From Linderina pennispora (taxonomy: Eukaryota > Kickxellomycota > Kickxellomycetes > Kickxellales > Kickxellaceae): a stretch of 64,000 nt of DNA. Both the position numbers and the translations under genes were made by a program. How positions within the stretch are numbered: the stretch's first letter is position 1; each line of letters starts with the position of its first letter. Location of the stretch: NCBI RefSeq assembly GCF_002104995.1, contig NW_024468265.1, positions 212,003 to 276,002 of the forward strand. Direction: 5' to 3'. Of this stretch, positions 10,856 to 20,179 are shown piece by piece. The notes beneath the pieces were generated by a model, which ran no database searches, had not been told where the DNA came from, and saw only the letters and a program-made list of their open reading frames with translations.

Positions 10856-12148
10856 CTAGAACGTGGTGATCACAACAGGCGAGTTGGTGCTCTCGACCTC
10901 GAGCACATTGGCAGCAATGCCGATGACGCCTTGGCGCCAGTACTGCTGGCACTCGTAGAATGTCGCACCGGCAAGCCCAAAGTTGACGATGCTGTTGGCA
11001 GAGCGGATGTCAAAGTAGCCGGTATAGTCGTCGCTGACCGCCAGCCGCACCGGCCACCTGCTGGTCCTTATCCGGATCCGCGCGTCGTCGCCAGCCACTG
11101 TCAATCGGCCTTGCACGATCGCCGCTTCTGCCTCGATGGTCAGCGCCTTGGACACAGTCCAGCTGCCGCGCACAGGCGCATGCGACGACTTCACTGCAAT
11201 GGTCGCTGCCGTCACGTCCTCCAGGGTCACCGGTCCATCAGTGGTCTGCACCGAGACTTTGTCAGCTGCGGTGGCCCGGACCACCAGTGTCGAGCTCTTG
11301 GCTGAAACCGACATGGTCGTGGTCTTCGCATTGCTGATCTCCAGTCTGCCCTCGGGCGCGTTAATGCGGATTCCCTGGCCAGCGGTGCACTCGGCTATGG
11401 TGTGCTCGCCCTTGATTGCTATGAACTCTGCGCAGTCCTGGACGCTAATGCGCTCGATATCTAGCCGGCCATCGGCCACTGCCAAGCGCAGGCTGTGCAG
11501 GGACATGTCTCGTAGGCGGGCTACGCACGCCACCGCTGCGAGGTCGAGCCGCGCCAACTGCGTACAAGTGATTCCCGAGGCCGACAGGTGCGAGTTGGCA
11601 GGCAGTCTCAAGCGAATTGCCGGCACCGTGGCCGAGCTGGGAACCACGATTCTGCACTCAGCCTTGACCAGACAAGCAGCCGGGGCGTTGCCAAGACCAA
11701 ATTCCAGAATGCGCTCATCCGGTTTGGTAATCAGCTTGGATGCCGCACTGACCGCACATGCAGGCTCCTGGGCTGCCTCAAACCGGCTGTCAATGAACAG
11801 GTAGCCGCCATACCTGTTCTCCTCGTCCACAACCAGCAATACACGGGTCTGCGCGAAGCCCTCGAATGTCAGCTGCGTGCTGTGCGTGGGGTCCAGGACC
11901 TGGGTGGCACGGGTCAATGGCCCGTTGGCAGTTACGTGGAGCTCGGTGGGCTCGACCACTGAGCGCACGCTGCTACTGCCCGAGACAGGGCGCCGGATTT
12001 GCAGTGAGTTTGTGTCGCTGGGGACGGTGAGGTCGTCGCCAAGGAACGTCGGCTGGAACGGCGTGTACGGCGGCAGCTCCTCGTCTACCGGCAGCGCATG
12101 CACCACCACCTGGGTGTCTTCGAAATTCATGGTGGGAAATGCAGACAA
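10856..12148 (-). CDS. DUF4097-like beta-solenoid protein 3, divergent
   Basis: 430 residues from 12148; an alternative start six codons in (12130) is equally plausible. It keeps the acidic proline motif near the N-terminus (DEELPPYTPFQP), but as LPPY rather than canonical PPxY. It also keeps the solenoid repeats (VRATAADKVSVQTTDGPVTL, IAVKSSHAPVRGSW). It is the most diverged of the three paralogues: Asn ladder positions are mostly replaced by Ala/Ser/Thr and the family's C-terminal block is weakened. The gene ends just before a region that serves as the upstream region of protein 2. Function unknown. Confidence 0.8.
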   Translation of the reverse strand: MSAFPTMNFEDTQVVVHALPVDEELPPYTPFQPTFLGDDLTVPSDTNSLQIRRPVSGSSSVRSVVEPTELHVTANGPLTRATQVLDPTHSTQLTFEGFAQTRVLLVVDEENRYGGYLFIDSRFEAAQEPACAVSAASKLITKPDERILEFGLGNAPAACLVKAECRIVVPSSATVPAIRLRLPANSHLSASGITCTQLARLDLAAVACVARLRDMSLHSLRLAVADGRLDIERISVQDCAEFIAIKGEHTIAECTAGQGIRINAPEGRLEISNAKTTTMSVSAKSSTLVVRATAADKVSVQTTDGPVTLEDVTAATIAVKSSHAPVRGSWTVSKALTIEAEAAIVQGRLTVAGDDARIRIRTSRWPVRLAVSDDYTGYFDIRSANSIVNFGLAGATFYECQQYWRQGVIGIAANVLEVESTNSPVVITTF

Positions 12149-12453
12149 CAGTAATAATGAGCCAAGGAAAAGTTCTGAGAGAGGGAGAGAATGTCAGGGG
12201 GACGAGAGAGGAGTCTGGCCGGGGCCCAGCCAAACATCAAATTTATTCTTGTGCCAAGATGGCACCAGAGTGGAGTGAATAGAGCTGCATTCCTTCTAGA
12301 ACTCCAGCGGTAGTGCGGCTAGGTTAGGCAGCGGCCGAGGCCGATACGGGAACAGGTGTGGGCAATAATGAGGAATGTATTGAACAGGGGATAAGGAGCA
12401 GAAAAAGAGAGCCCGGCAACGGCTCCAGCCGCCACGCACAGACCAGAGCAGGA
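12149..12453. other. Intergenic, DUF4097-like 3 to ERV2
   Basis: About 300 bp with nothing recognisable beyond probable promoter and 3' UTR sequence. Confidence 0.4.
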
Positions 12454-13050
12454 TCACGGCTTTGCGCCATCGGGCTTGTAGCGCACATTATCAGGTCCAC
12501 ACCCGCAGTCGTAGTTGTCGTGGACGGTGGCGCAGTCGAACTGCGGCTTCTTCAGCACCTTGTTGACTGTGTTGTGCATTCGACACAGGTACTGCTCGAG
12601 CTCGTCGCGCGACGACGCCACCGGCGGGTGCTTCTTCAGGTGCTGCTGGAAGTGGTGGGCGCAGTCGCCGCACGGATACAGGCGCGACATCAGGAACAGA
12701 AAGTTCTTCATTGCGCTGACCTCGTCCTTGGTCGGCTCGGTCGGGTACCGGGACGCCATCACATGCAAAAGATACCACGTCCGCCGCCCCAGCTGCGCCC
12801 GCAACGTCTCGTTGCCCAGCTTGCCCATCACCACGTGGCTGTCGCCGGCCCACAGGCTGTCGAAGCCGTCGTTGGAGCCGCCAAACAGGTTCGGGAAGAA
12901 CCCGCCGCTGTCTGCTGACGCATCGCGCTCATTGGCCAAGTTTGTTATGTCGCGGTTCTGGAATTCGTTGCGGTAGGTATACGCAGTTAGCGATATGAGG
13001 GCCACGCACGCCAGCGCCAGCGTCAGTAGCAGGGATTTTATTTTGAACAT
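12454..13050 (-). CDS. ERV2: FAD-linked sulfhydryl oxidase, Erv2 type
   Basis: 198 residues. Erv/ALR-family enzymes use FAD and O2 to make disulfides; the Erv2 branch acts in the ER lumen. An N-terminal hydrophobic segment (about residues 6-24) fits a signal anchor. The active-site pair CGDC is at 127-130, followed by the FAD-binding H-x3-H pattern (HHFQQHLKKH). The structural Cys pair is at 156 and 173, and the C-terminal shuttle Cys-Gly-Cys is at 182-184, the arrangement known from yeast Erv2. A mitochondrial Erv1-type protein would instead have its shuttle cysteines N-terminal and no signal anchor, so ER assignment is favoured. Confidence 0.92.
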   Translation of the reverse strand: MFKIKSLLLTLALACVALISLTAYTYRNEFQNRDITNLANERDASADSGGFFPNLFGGSNDGFDSLWAGDSHVVMGKLGNETLRAQLGRRTWYLLHVMASRYPTEPTKDEVSAMKNFLFLMSRLYPCGDCAHHFQQHLKKHPPVASSRDELEQYLCRMHNTVNKVLKKPQFDCATVHDNYDCGCGPDNVRYKPDGAKP

Positions 13051-13400
13051 TTGAACGGAATGCAGGCAGCAAGGAGAGAGGCAGAAAGAACAAGGAGGTG
13101 CAGTGGTTGCTGGAAAGCGGCCAAGTGTGGGGAGACTAACAAAAACGAGAGGCTGGAATCAGCTGACTCAGAAGGCAGTGAAACTGCCGAAAGCGTTGGC
13201 AGTTCTGGATACAACCGCCAGCAAACGAAATTACCGGGGTTCTCCAGAGCAGCCGACAGGCAAAACACATCTTGCAGAAACACGTGCCATTGCAGACAGC
13301 GACACTCGGCGATCTGAGCTGGGACAGCCTGCGGTGGATCGGCCTGGTTGGCCGGCGTCTCACAGGCCAAGAGGTTTATTGAATCACAGCCAACCTATCT
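13051..13400. other. Intergenic, ERV2 to aminopeptidase P
   Basis: 350 bp with no coding or RNA signal I can support. Confidence 0.4.
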
Positions 13401-15655
13401 TCAGAGGGGCGACGTCTCGCGCTTGAGCCACTCGTAGCCCAGGCTGCCCTCCTCGAGCAGCGGGCTGACCTTCTGCCAGACCTTGTCGTGGTAGGCATCA
13501 AGCCACTTGATCTCGTCGGGAGTGAGCAGACCGGCCTGGATCAGCTTCTTCTGGATGGGCACCATGGTGACCGGCTCGAACGTCAGGAAGCCTTGGCCGT
13601 TGGAGTAGTCGAATTTTGTCTCGGTGCGCACAACCAGGCAGGTGTTTTCAATGCGGATACCAAAGCTGCCGTCCTCGTAGTAGCCGGGCTCGTTGGTGAT
13701 GGTCATGCCGTGCTGGAAGCCAGCGCTCAGGTACGCATCGCGCATGCCGACGCCCTGCGGGCCCTCGTGGACGTTGAGGAACGATCCGACGCCGTGGCCA
13801 GTGCCGTGGCGGAAGTCCAGACCCAGCTCCCACAGCGGCAGGCGCGCCAGCGGGTCCAGCGCATAGCCGTTGGTACCCGACGGGAACACAGCGCGGTCCA
13901 GCGCAATGTGGCCCTTAAGCACACGCGTGAAGCACTCGCGCTCCCAGGCAGTGGGGGTACCAAAGTGCATGGTACGCGTGACGTCGGTGGTACCATCCAG
14001 GTACTGGCCTCCCGAGTCGCACAGGTACATCTTGTTGATGTCCAGCAGCGCCTCGGAGCCGCGCTTGGGCGAGTAGTGGATGATGGCGCCGTTGGCGCCC
14101 ACCGACGAGATGGTGTCAAAGCTCAGACCAACGCAGTCCTTCTGGGCCCGCCGCAGCGACTCAAGCTTGTCGGCCACGTCGACCTCCGACAGCCGCAGGT
14201 GGCCGCCGTTGAACACAAGCTCGTGTTCCAGCCAACCAAAGTAGTTGGCCATGGCGGCTCCATCGCGCACGTGGCTCTGACGCATACCCTCCAGCTCCAC
14301 CGGGTTCTTCAGGGCCTTGAGCAGGGTCACCGGCGACTTGTCGACCTTGACACTGTCCTCACCCAGCGCCTGCACCAGCGCCCAGCTGGCCGTCTCGCCT
14401 GCCAGCAGCTTGCGCTTGTCGGCCGCCAGCGACGCTGCCATGGCTGACAGCTCACCAAAGATCGCCTGGTACGGCTTGATCATGACACCCTGCAGGTGCT
14501 GCCGCACGCTGTCGTCCAGCTTGCAGTCGTCGATGAACAGCGTGACGTCTGTCTTGGTCACCAGCGCGTAAGCAAAGAACACCGGGTTGTAAGCGATGTC
14601 GTTGCCGCGCAGGTTGAACAGCCATGCGATCTCGTCCAGTGCTGCCACAACCAGCCCGTCGACGCCCAGCTTGTCCAACTCGGCCCGCACGCGCTGCACC
14701 TTGTCGGCACGAGCCTCACCCGAGTACTGGATGTCATGCACAAATGCCTTGTTGGTGGACCGGGCAGGGCGGTCGTTGCCCCACACAATGTCCACCAGGT
14801 TGTCGGGGATTGCCACCAGTTCTCCCGAACCGTTCTTGTTCAGCGCTGCCTTCAGCTCATTGCCCGTGGCTGCCGACAGCAGCGTCGGGTCGATACCCAC
14901 GCGCGTGCCCGCCGGCAGGTGGCTGGTCAGGTACTCTTCCCATGTCGGCACTCCCGGCAGCCCGCGCTTCATCAGCGTCCAGTTGTCGTCCATCTGCTGC
15001 CGCGCCTGCAAAAAGTACCGCCCGTCAGTGAACATCGCTGCCTTGTCCATCGTCACAACAGCGCATCCCGCCGACCCGTCGAATCCCGAAATGAACCCGC
15101 GCCGCTCATCACACGTCCCCACGTACTCGCTCTACCATAAGATGAATGCGTGGGAACAAAATCAATGCAAGCTGTTATAAAGTGGTACCCGGTCAGTCCG
15201 GTTTTGTCCTGGGAAAACCGTTGCGCCGTGCAAATCCCACTAATGATGCCCAGTCCCCGGCACCCACTTCCGCAAAGGTAATGCTATTTCCCATGCCCAC
15301 TCGCTGATGCGTGGGAACGCTTTCCCTTCAAACCAGGGACCAAGCCTGATCATGGGTGTTTCTGAATGCTTACCTGGTGCGCGTCTCCACTGGGCACAAC
15401 ATACGCCGTGACGTTGTACTTGGGATCCGCCATCAGCTCCCGCAGGTGCTTGAGTCGCTCGCCGGTCTTCACTGTCTCAACCATGGTCGCGTCGATAACT
15501 GAGCTGTACTGCTGCTTCTTGGTAAACGATTGCGCAAGCGTTGTTGTGCTGCTTGCCGGTGATGCTCCGAGTGTATAGAGCGAGGGTGTCGAGTGCTGTC
15601 TTGAGGTGCAACTAAATAGTGTTTTGCGCGCAAAGTTTGCTAGTCTACTAAGCAT
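13401..15655 (-). CDS. Xaa-Pro aminopeptidase P (M24B), likely mitochondrial isoform
   Basis: Metallopeptidase releasing N-terminal residues before proline. Two exons: 15655-15374 and 15131-13401, with a 242 bp intron (15373-15132; donor GTAAGC, acceptor GGTAG). The join gives SGDAHQ-SEYVGTCDERRGF, the canonical N-terminus of family members, for 670 residues. Metal ligands are in GQYLDGTTDVTRT (two Asp), FRHGTGHGVG (His), TNEPGYY (Glu) and RIENTC (Glu); the catalytic HEGPQG is present. Residues 1-57 (MLSRLANFARKTLF...) are basic and Ser-rich, like a mitochondrial presequence. A second ATG at Met58 (MVETVKTGERL) would give the usual cytosolic length, so one gene may make both forms. A TATA box lies about 100 bp upstream. 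Confidence 0.93.
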
Positions 15656-15754
15656 AAAAGACTTTGGTGGCAAAGGAGTTGCTGTGGGAGAGAAGGAGGA
15701 AATATTAAACTTGTGTGAATACCAGAGCGCAAGAAAGCAGTTCCCCAAGCTGCT

Positions 15755-15762
15755 CTTTTATA
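15755..15762 (-). promoter_or_regulatory. TATA box of aminopeptidase P
   Basis: TATAAAAG on the minus strand, about 100 bp upstream of the ATG at 15655. It is just inside the GC-rich side of the boundary with the AT-rich island. Confidence 0.5.
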
Positions 15763-16033
15763 CCTTGGCCACGCCATGCAAGCCTCCGCCGCTACGCTGT
15801 GCCGCATGCTCCCTAGCGATTATCGCTGATCAGGGTCAGGGGTGCCGCATGATTTACCTCTTTGAATGGTGATCGGGCGGATTATAATCCATCTTAATTC
15901 TTTGATATATACAGCATCAAAAGTGAAATCAAATCCTAGGTCAGACTACACTGGGCGGCAAAATTGAGTCACAAAATTTATTTTCAACTTTTACTTACTA
16001 TATCTTCGTCATCAGATAGCGTAGATACTTCCA

Positions 16034-16050
16034 TTCGATATATGTTCGAT
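16034..16050 (+). repeat. Left member of 17-bp direct repeat near island border
   Basis: TTCGATATATGTTCGAT; its partner at 25444-25460 differs at one position (A to C) and has the same orientation. Confidence 0.4.
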
Positions 16051-16618
16051 GGGGCTTGACATAGTGTAAACATATATAGCCAAATGTTCTCTAACTATTG
16101 TACCCCGCATGATATCGAAACAATAGTAAAAAAGTAGAAAAATTGGAGAGATAAAAATTTAACTCTGACTTCACAGTGCTATTTCTATACCTTATCATTT
16201 TTTGAATAATGTGAAATCTCTGCCCACACCTCTGCTGCACTCCTTCTTCTATATTAATATCTCATTCACAATGTTGCTCAACTACACATAGTACTATCAT
16301 ATAGTTAATATAAGATGAAAAATTAAGAAGGAAATGATCAATGCTTCAGCACTGCACTCACTCTTATAGATGTTGAGTGCATAGTTGATACTCACATGAC
16401 TAGAATTCAATGTTGAAGATATATGAGTTTGATAGCTAGTTCACAGAAGGAATAATCAACTATAAATCATATGTAACTACACTTCTGCTCTCCTTTGAAA
16501 CAATTTAATTCTATGATATGATTTTTTATAATATTAATAAATTAATTGGTAGAGAGGGTACTACTGTGGCTATCTACTCTATACTATGAGATATCAATAT
16601 ATAACCTCTGTGCTTAAT

Positions 16619-16966
16619 GGAGGCCATTCACAAATAAAAAGTTTAAAGAAACTTAATATCTTATATTTGATTAACCAATTAATAAATATTAAATCAATTA
16701 CTTGTAGTTGATAAATATTTTAAAAATCAGAATGTTTACTAATGGCCAAAAGGAGTATAGCAACTAGATTAACTAATAAACAATAATGCAAGAAAGGGTA
16801 TTTCTCTAAAACCCCTATCAGCATCCTGAAAAATTTCAGTTGATTTCTTGTGACCCAGCCTCTAACTCAGTAGAAGCATATTAATTGTGTATCAACTGAA
16901 ATTTTTCAGGATGCTGAAGGGGTTTCGGTGAAGCACCATATTTGGCATCTTTGTTTATTTATTAAT
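16619..16966. repeat. Hairpin repeat copy A (left arm plus central hairpin)
   Basis: Starts with GGAGGCCATTCACAAAT, the family terminus, and runs through the central palindrome (arms about 16811-16844 and 16891-16925, loop about 46 nt). It is interrupted by the terminus of copy B, so it lacks its own right arm. The stem has one or two mismatches, the least perfect of the five copies. Confidence 0.75.
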
Positions 16967-17515
16967 GGAGGCCATTCATAAATATAAAAGTTTAAAGAAA
17001 CTAAATATCTATTATCAGAATAACCAATTAACAAATAATAAATCAATTACTAGCAGTAGATAAATATTTTAAAATACAGAATGTTTAGCAATGGCCAAAA
17101 AGATTCTAGCAACTAAATTAACAAATAAACAAAGATGCCAAATATGGTGCTTCTACGAAACCCCCTTCAGCATCCTGAAAAATTTCAGTTGATTTCTCGG
17201 ACGCAGCCTGTATCTCAGTAGAAGCATATTAATTGTGTATCAACTGAAATTTTTCAGGATGCTGAAGGGGGTTTCGTAGAAGCACCATATTTGGCATCTG
17301 AACAAGAAAACAATAAAAATATAAATAATTATTAAATAGCTAACCATTTCTGACTGATCTCCAATCTAGTTGCTAGAATCTTTTTGGCCACTAGTAAACA
17401 TTCTGTATTTTAAAATATTTATCTACTGTTAGTAATTGATTTCTTATTTATTAATTGGTTTTTCTGATAATAGATATTTAGTTTCTTTAAACTTTTATAT
17501 TTGTGAATGGCCTCC
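16967..17515. repeat. Hairpin repeat copy B (composite)
   Basis: Left terminus GGAGGCCATTCA; long palindrome with arms 17134-17193 and 17239-17298; then an internal right terminus CTGACTGATCTCC (ends 17371), the reverse complement of the left end of copy E. A second right arm, 17372-17515, ends in GTGAATGGCCTCC. The unit is therefore one ~405 bp element plus an extra right arm. Confidence 0.75.
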
Positions 17516-17863
17516 TTAGGAGTACATCTTAACTCCCTTTTGGGACTTGAGTTGAAGAATAGAGATAATATGCCTGATATATCTGATGCAAGATATACTA
17601 GTAATGGCATTGAACAGCAAGGATTTGTTCAGCAATCTGATATCTTTATGGATTCATATGTTGTTGAGATACCTGAATCATATGCTCTTATAGATCAGAT
17701 TAATAATATTACTCCATTTGATAGATTGCATAGAGTTTTTGGTGATGGATACAGATTTAAGTATATGAAGTGCATGGTATGTGTGAGAAATGGTAAAGTC
17801 TCTGTTTATAAAGTATCTGCTCCAAATGTTGCAATAGCTGATCCTGCACTAACTGATATCTTT
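17507..17863 (+). pseudogene. Truncated 5' duplicate of the 547-residue element gene
   Basis: Starts with the ATG contained in the repeat terminus (GAATGGCCTCC) and encodes about the first 118 residues of the protein at 18251-19894 with very high identity (SLLGLELKNRDNMPD shared). It breaks off after ADPALTDIF exactly where hairpin repeat copy C begins (GGAGGTC at 17864). Thirteen further in-frame residues from the repeat precede the stop. Probably a remnant of an element copy cut by another insertion. Confidence 0.75.
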
Positions 17864-18259
17864 GGAGGTCATTCACAATCACTAAACTAAGTAAAAAATA
17901 ATTAGAAATTGTAAAACTTTTTGTTCTTTTGTTTTTTTTGAACTTCTCCGAAACCCCCTTCGGCATCCTGAAAAATTTCAGTTGATACACAATTAATATG
18001 CTTCTACTGAGATACAGGCTGGGTCACAAGAAATCAACTGAAATTTTTCAGGATGCCGAAGGGGGTTTCGGAGAAGCGTCTGTTCTTATATTTTTATTTA
18101 TTAGTTAATCTAGTTGCTAAAATCTTTTTGGCCATCACTAAACATTCTGATTTTTAAAATATTTTTCAACTACTAGTAATTGATTTGTTATTTAATACTT
18201 GGTTATTCTGATACAAGATATTAAGTTTCTTTAAACTTTCTTATTTGTGAATGGCCTCC
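17864..18259. repeat. Hairpin repeat copy C
   Basis: 396 bp, ends GGAGGTCATTCACAATC and TTGTGAATGGCCTCC. The central palindrome has perfect 44-nt arms (17943-17986 and 18033-18076) around a 46-nt loop. It lies directly upstream of the 547-residue gene, and its right terminus supplies that gene's ATG. Confidence 0.85.
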
Positions 18260-19894
18260 TTAAGAGTACATCTTAACTCCCTTTTGGGACTTGAGTTAAA
18301 GAATAGAGATAATATGCCTGATATATCTGATGCAAGATATACTAGTAATGGCATTGAACAGCAAGGATTTGTTCAGCAATCTGATATCTTTATGGATTCA
18401 TGTGTTGTTGAGATTCCTGACTCATATACTCTAATGGATCAACTTCACAATATTACTCCTTTTGATAGATTGCATAGAGTATTTGGTGATGGTTATAGTT
18501 TTAAATACATAAGATGCAGCACAAGTGTGACAAATGGTAATGTCTCTGTGTATAAAGTATCTGCTCCAAATGTTGCAATAGCTGATCCTGCACTAACTGA
18601 TATCTTTCTTAGGATGCATCAAGAACATGTATTTCTTCAAAACTATGATATTACTATGGATTGTCTAAATATTTCTTCTAGAGCTATTGTTAAGGAATTT
18701 CTTCTTGATAATGGAATCAGTAGCAAAGATATTCTTGATGATGAAAATAAAGTTGGAGCAAACTGTATTAGCTGGTTTACTGAAGAAGATGAGATAAGAA
18801 TAAGGAACAAGTTGTATAATAAATTTGTTCAACTCTTAGAAAGTGGTGAAGTTCGCAATCAACTTACTTCTAAGCTATCAGAGCTAGTGATGCCAACTTC
18901 TCAACAGTTTGGTGAAACACTTGTTGCTTGTAGGAATGAAGGATTAATGAGACTTGAGCTTACTGTTCACTCTCCTGAGTTGAAGGAAGTAGAATGGAAC
19001 ACAAACTTAATTGTCAATACTCTTGAGTTTCTTCATAACTGCAGGACATTTGCAACATCTTATGAAAAGCAATGGATGGCACTAGTTGATCAGATTCATA
19101 ACAAACATACATTGTGTATTTACTTCCATAAAGAACATTCTCTTGGTTACTGCCATTGGTTCAATAAAACAACTAAGAAGAAACAAGGAATAGCTAAAAA
19201 GTTGAAAAAGAATGAGGATATGATGACTGTTGTTTCTAATCTTACATTCAATGGACACCCAACTGTTCTTCTTACATATGCTACTAGTAGTGGTCCTCTT
19301 GAATCTGAAGTTGTTCTGAGAAGAGATATCACAAACATCACTATTGTTCCTAGTCAGAGAAACTCCTTCTGGCCGGTTGCTTCAAGAGAAAGACAACAAC
19401 ATACATTTGCTGAAATGGGACTTATTAACTATCGTGGAATACATATTGATTGGTTAACAGCTCAGCAAGCAAGAGAGAAAGTTAGGCTTTCAACTCTCTC
19501 AATTGTTAGTGATAATACTGATGGTTTAGGAATAGATGACCTTCTTGCAGATATTAGCAATATTGAACTTGATGATCTAGAACCTACATATTTAAGAGAA
19601 AATACTGATCTCAAGCCAGCTAGATATAAAGTTGCTTACAACATACTTCATGTTGGTGATGAGTTCTTAGTTAGTTATTACTTCCTATATACTTTTAGAG
19701 GATTACCTTTCTACTATCTAGATATTTCTATGATTCACAATGAAATAGTTAGTAGCACTCATATACTTATCAAAGTACTGGCAAGTAGTCCATTTGGTGA
19801 ATGTATTGCTTCTGTTATTGGCCAACCAAATCAAGAAGTGGTGCTTAAAGTAACTAGAATTCATAATCGTATTATCCATACTGAGAGGATCTAG
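18251..19894 (+). CDS. Element-encoded protein of unknown function, 547 aa
   Basis: I do not recognise this family. The protein is 547 residues, mostly alpha/beta in look, without signal peptide or membrane segment. The start ATG lies inside the terminal sequence of hairpin repeat C. Features: a Phe/Tyr-rich segment near residues 70-90 (PFDRLHRVFGDGYSFKY), a basic stretch near 305-320 (NKTTKKKQGIAKKLKKN), and a region with LYNKFVQLLESGEVR followed by NEGLMRLELT. The LYNK...RLEL spacing faintly recalls phage gpII/RstA-type replication initiators, but I find no HUH motif, so this stays a weak analogy. Codons are A/T-ending like the neighbouring transposase. It ends 2 bp before the convergent small gene at 19897. 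A truncated copy lies upstream. Probably the element's second protein. Confidence 0.7.
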   Translation: MASLRVHLNSLLGLELKNRDNMPDISDARYTSNGIEQQGFVQQSDIFMDSCVVEIPDSYTLMDQLHNITPFDRLHRVFGDGYSFKYIRCSTSVTNGNVSVYKVSAPNVAIADPALTDIFLRMHQEHVFLQNYDITMDCLNISSRAIVKEFLLDNGISSKDILDDENKVGANCISWFTEEDEIRIRNKLYNKFVQLLESGEVRNQLTSKLSELVMPTSQQFGETLVACRNEGLMRLELTVHSPELKEVEWNTNLIVNTLEFLHNCRTFATSYEKQWMALVDQIHNKHTLCIYFHKEHSLGYCHWFNKTTKKKQGIAKKLKKNEDMMTVVSNLTFNGHPTVLLTYATSSGPLESEVVLRRDITNITIVPSQRNSFWPVASRERQQHTFAEMGLINYRGIHIDWLTAQQAREKVRLSTLSIVSDNTDGLGIDDLLADISNIELDDLEPTYLRENTDLKPARYKVAYNILHVGDEFLVSYYFLYTFRGLPFYYLDISMIHNEIVSSTHILIKVLASSPFGECIASVIGQPNQEVVLKVTRIHNRIIHTERI

Positions 19895-19896
19895 TT

Positions 19897-20151
19897 TTAA
19901 AATGGGCAGTTGGCAACCATTACTTCCATATCTGCACAACTGTAGTTGCATACATCAAACACATGCTTAATACTAACACCCCTATCTTCTGAAACATTCT
20001 TAATCCATGCTCTGATGTACACTGTTAATTTTCTGCTCATATTGAAATTTCTGCTAAGTAGTTGGACTAGCTTTTCTCTCTCTTCCTCATCTAGCTCAGA
20101 AAGTTGAGTGTTGAAGAACTTATAGAATGGGCCCATTATAATAAATGACAA
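19897..20151 (-). CDS. Small element protein, 84 aa, paired with transposase
   Basis: 84 residues, convergent with the 547-residue gene (2 bp apart) and divergent from the transposase (28 bp between starts). It is homologous to the 73-residue product at 21635-21856. Shared pattern: F-x3-F ... L-x2-EER-x2-L, FNMS, W-I, K-H-x2-[DE]-VC. A family relationship supports it being a real gene although short. Predicted helical. Function unknown; by analogy with PIF/Harbinger elements, which carry a small accessory DNA-binding protein, it may help the transposase, but no Myb/SANT signature is visible. Confidence 0.55.
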   Translation of the reverse strand: MSFIIMGPFYKFFNTQLSELDEEEREKLVQLLSRNFNMSRKLTVYIRAWIKNVSEDRGVSIKHVFDVCNYSCADMEVMVANCPF

Positions 20152-20179
20152 CTTTTAAATTTATTAGTACATCGCACAG

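Noticed and set aside
17134-18076. CRISPR-like repeats with spacers
   Set aside because: The repeats are arms of palindromes with a fixed 46-nt loop inside a transposon, not a repeat-spacer array.
16614-18263. TTAA target duplication (Kolobok type)
   Set aside because: TTAA occurs next to two termini but not consistently at the others, and the transposase motifs fit DDE_Tnp_4 better.
18251-19894. HUH replication initiator
   Set aside because: LYNK and RLEL spacing is suggestive, but no His-hydrophobic-His motif was found; kept only as an analogy.
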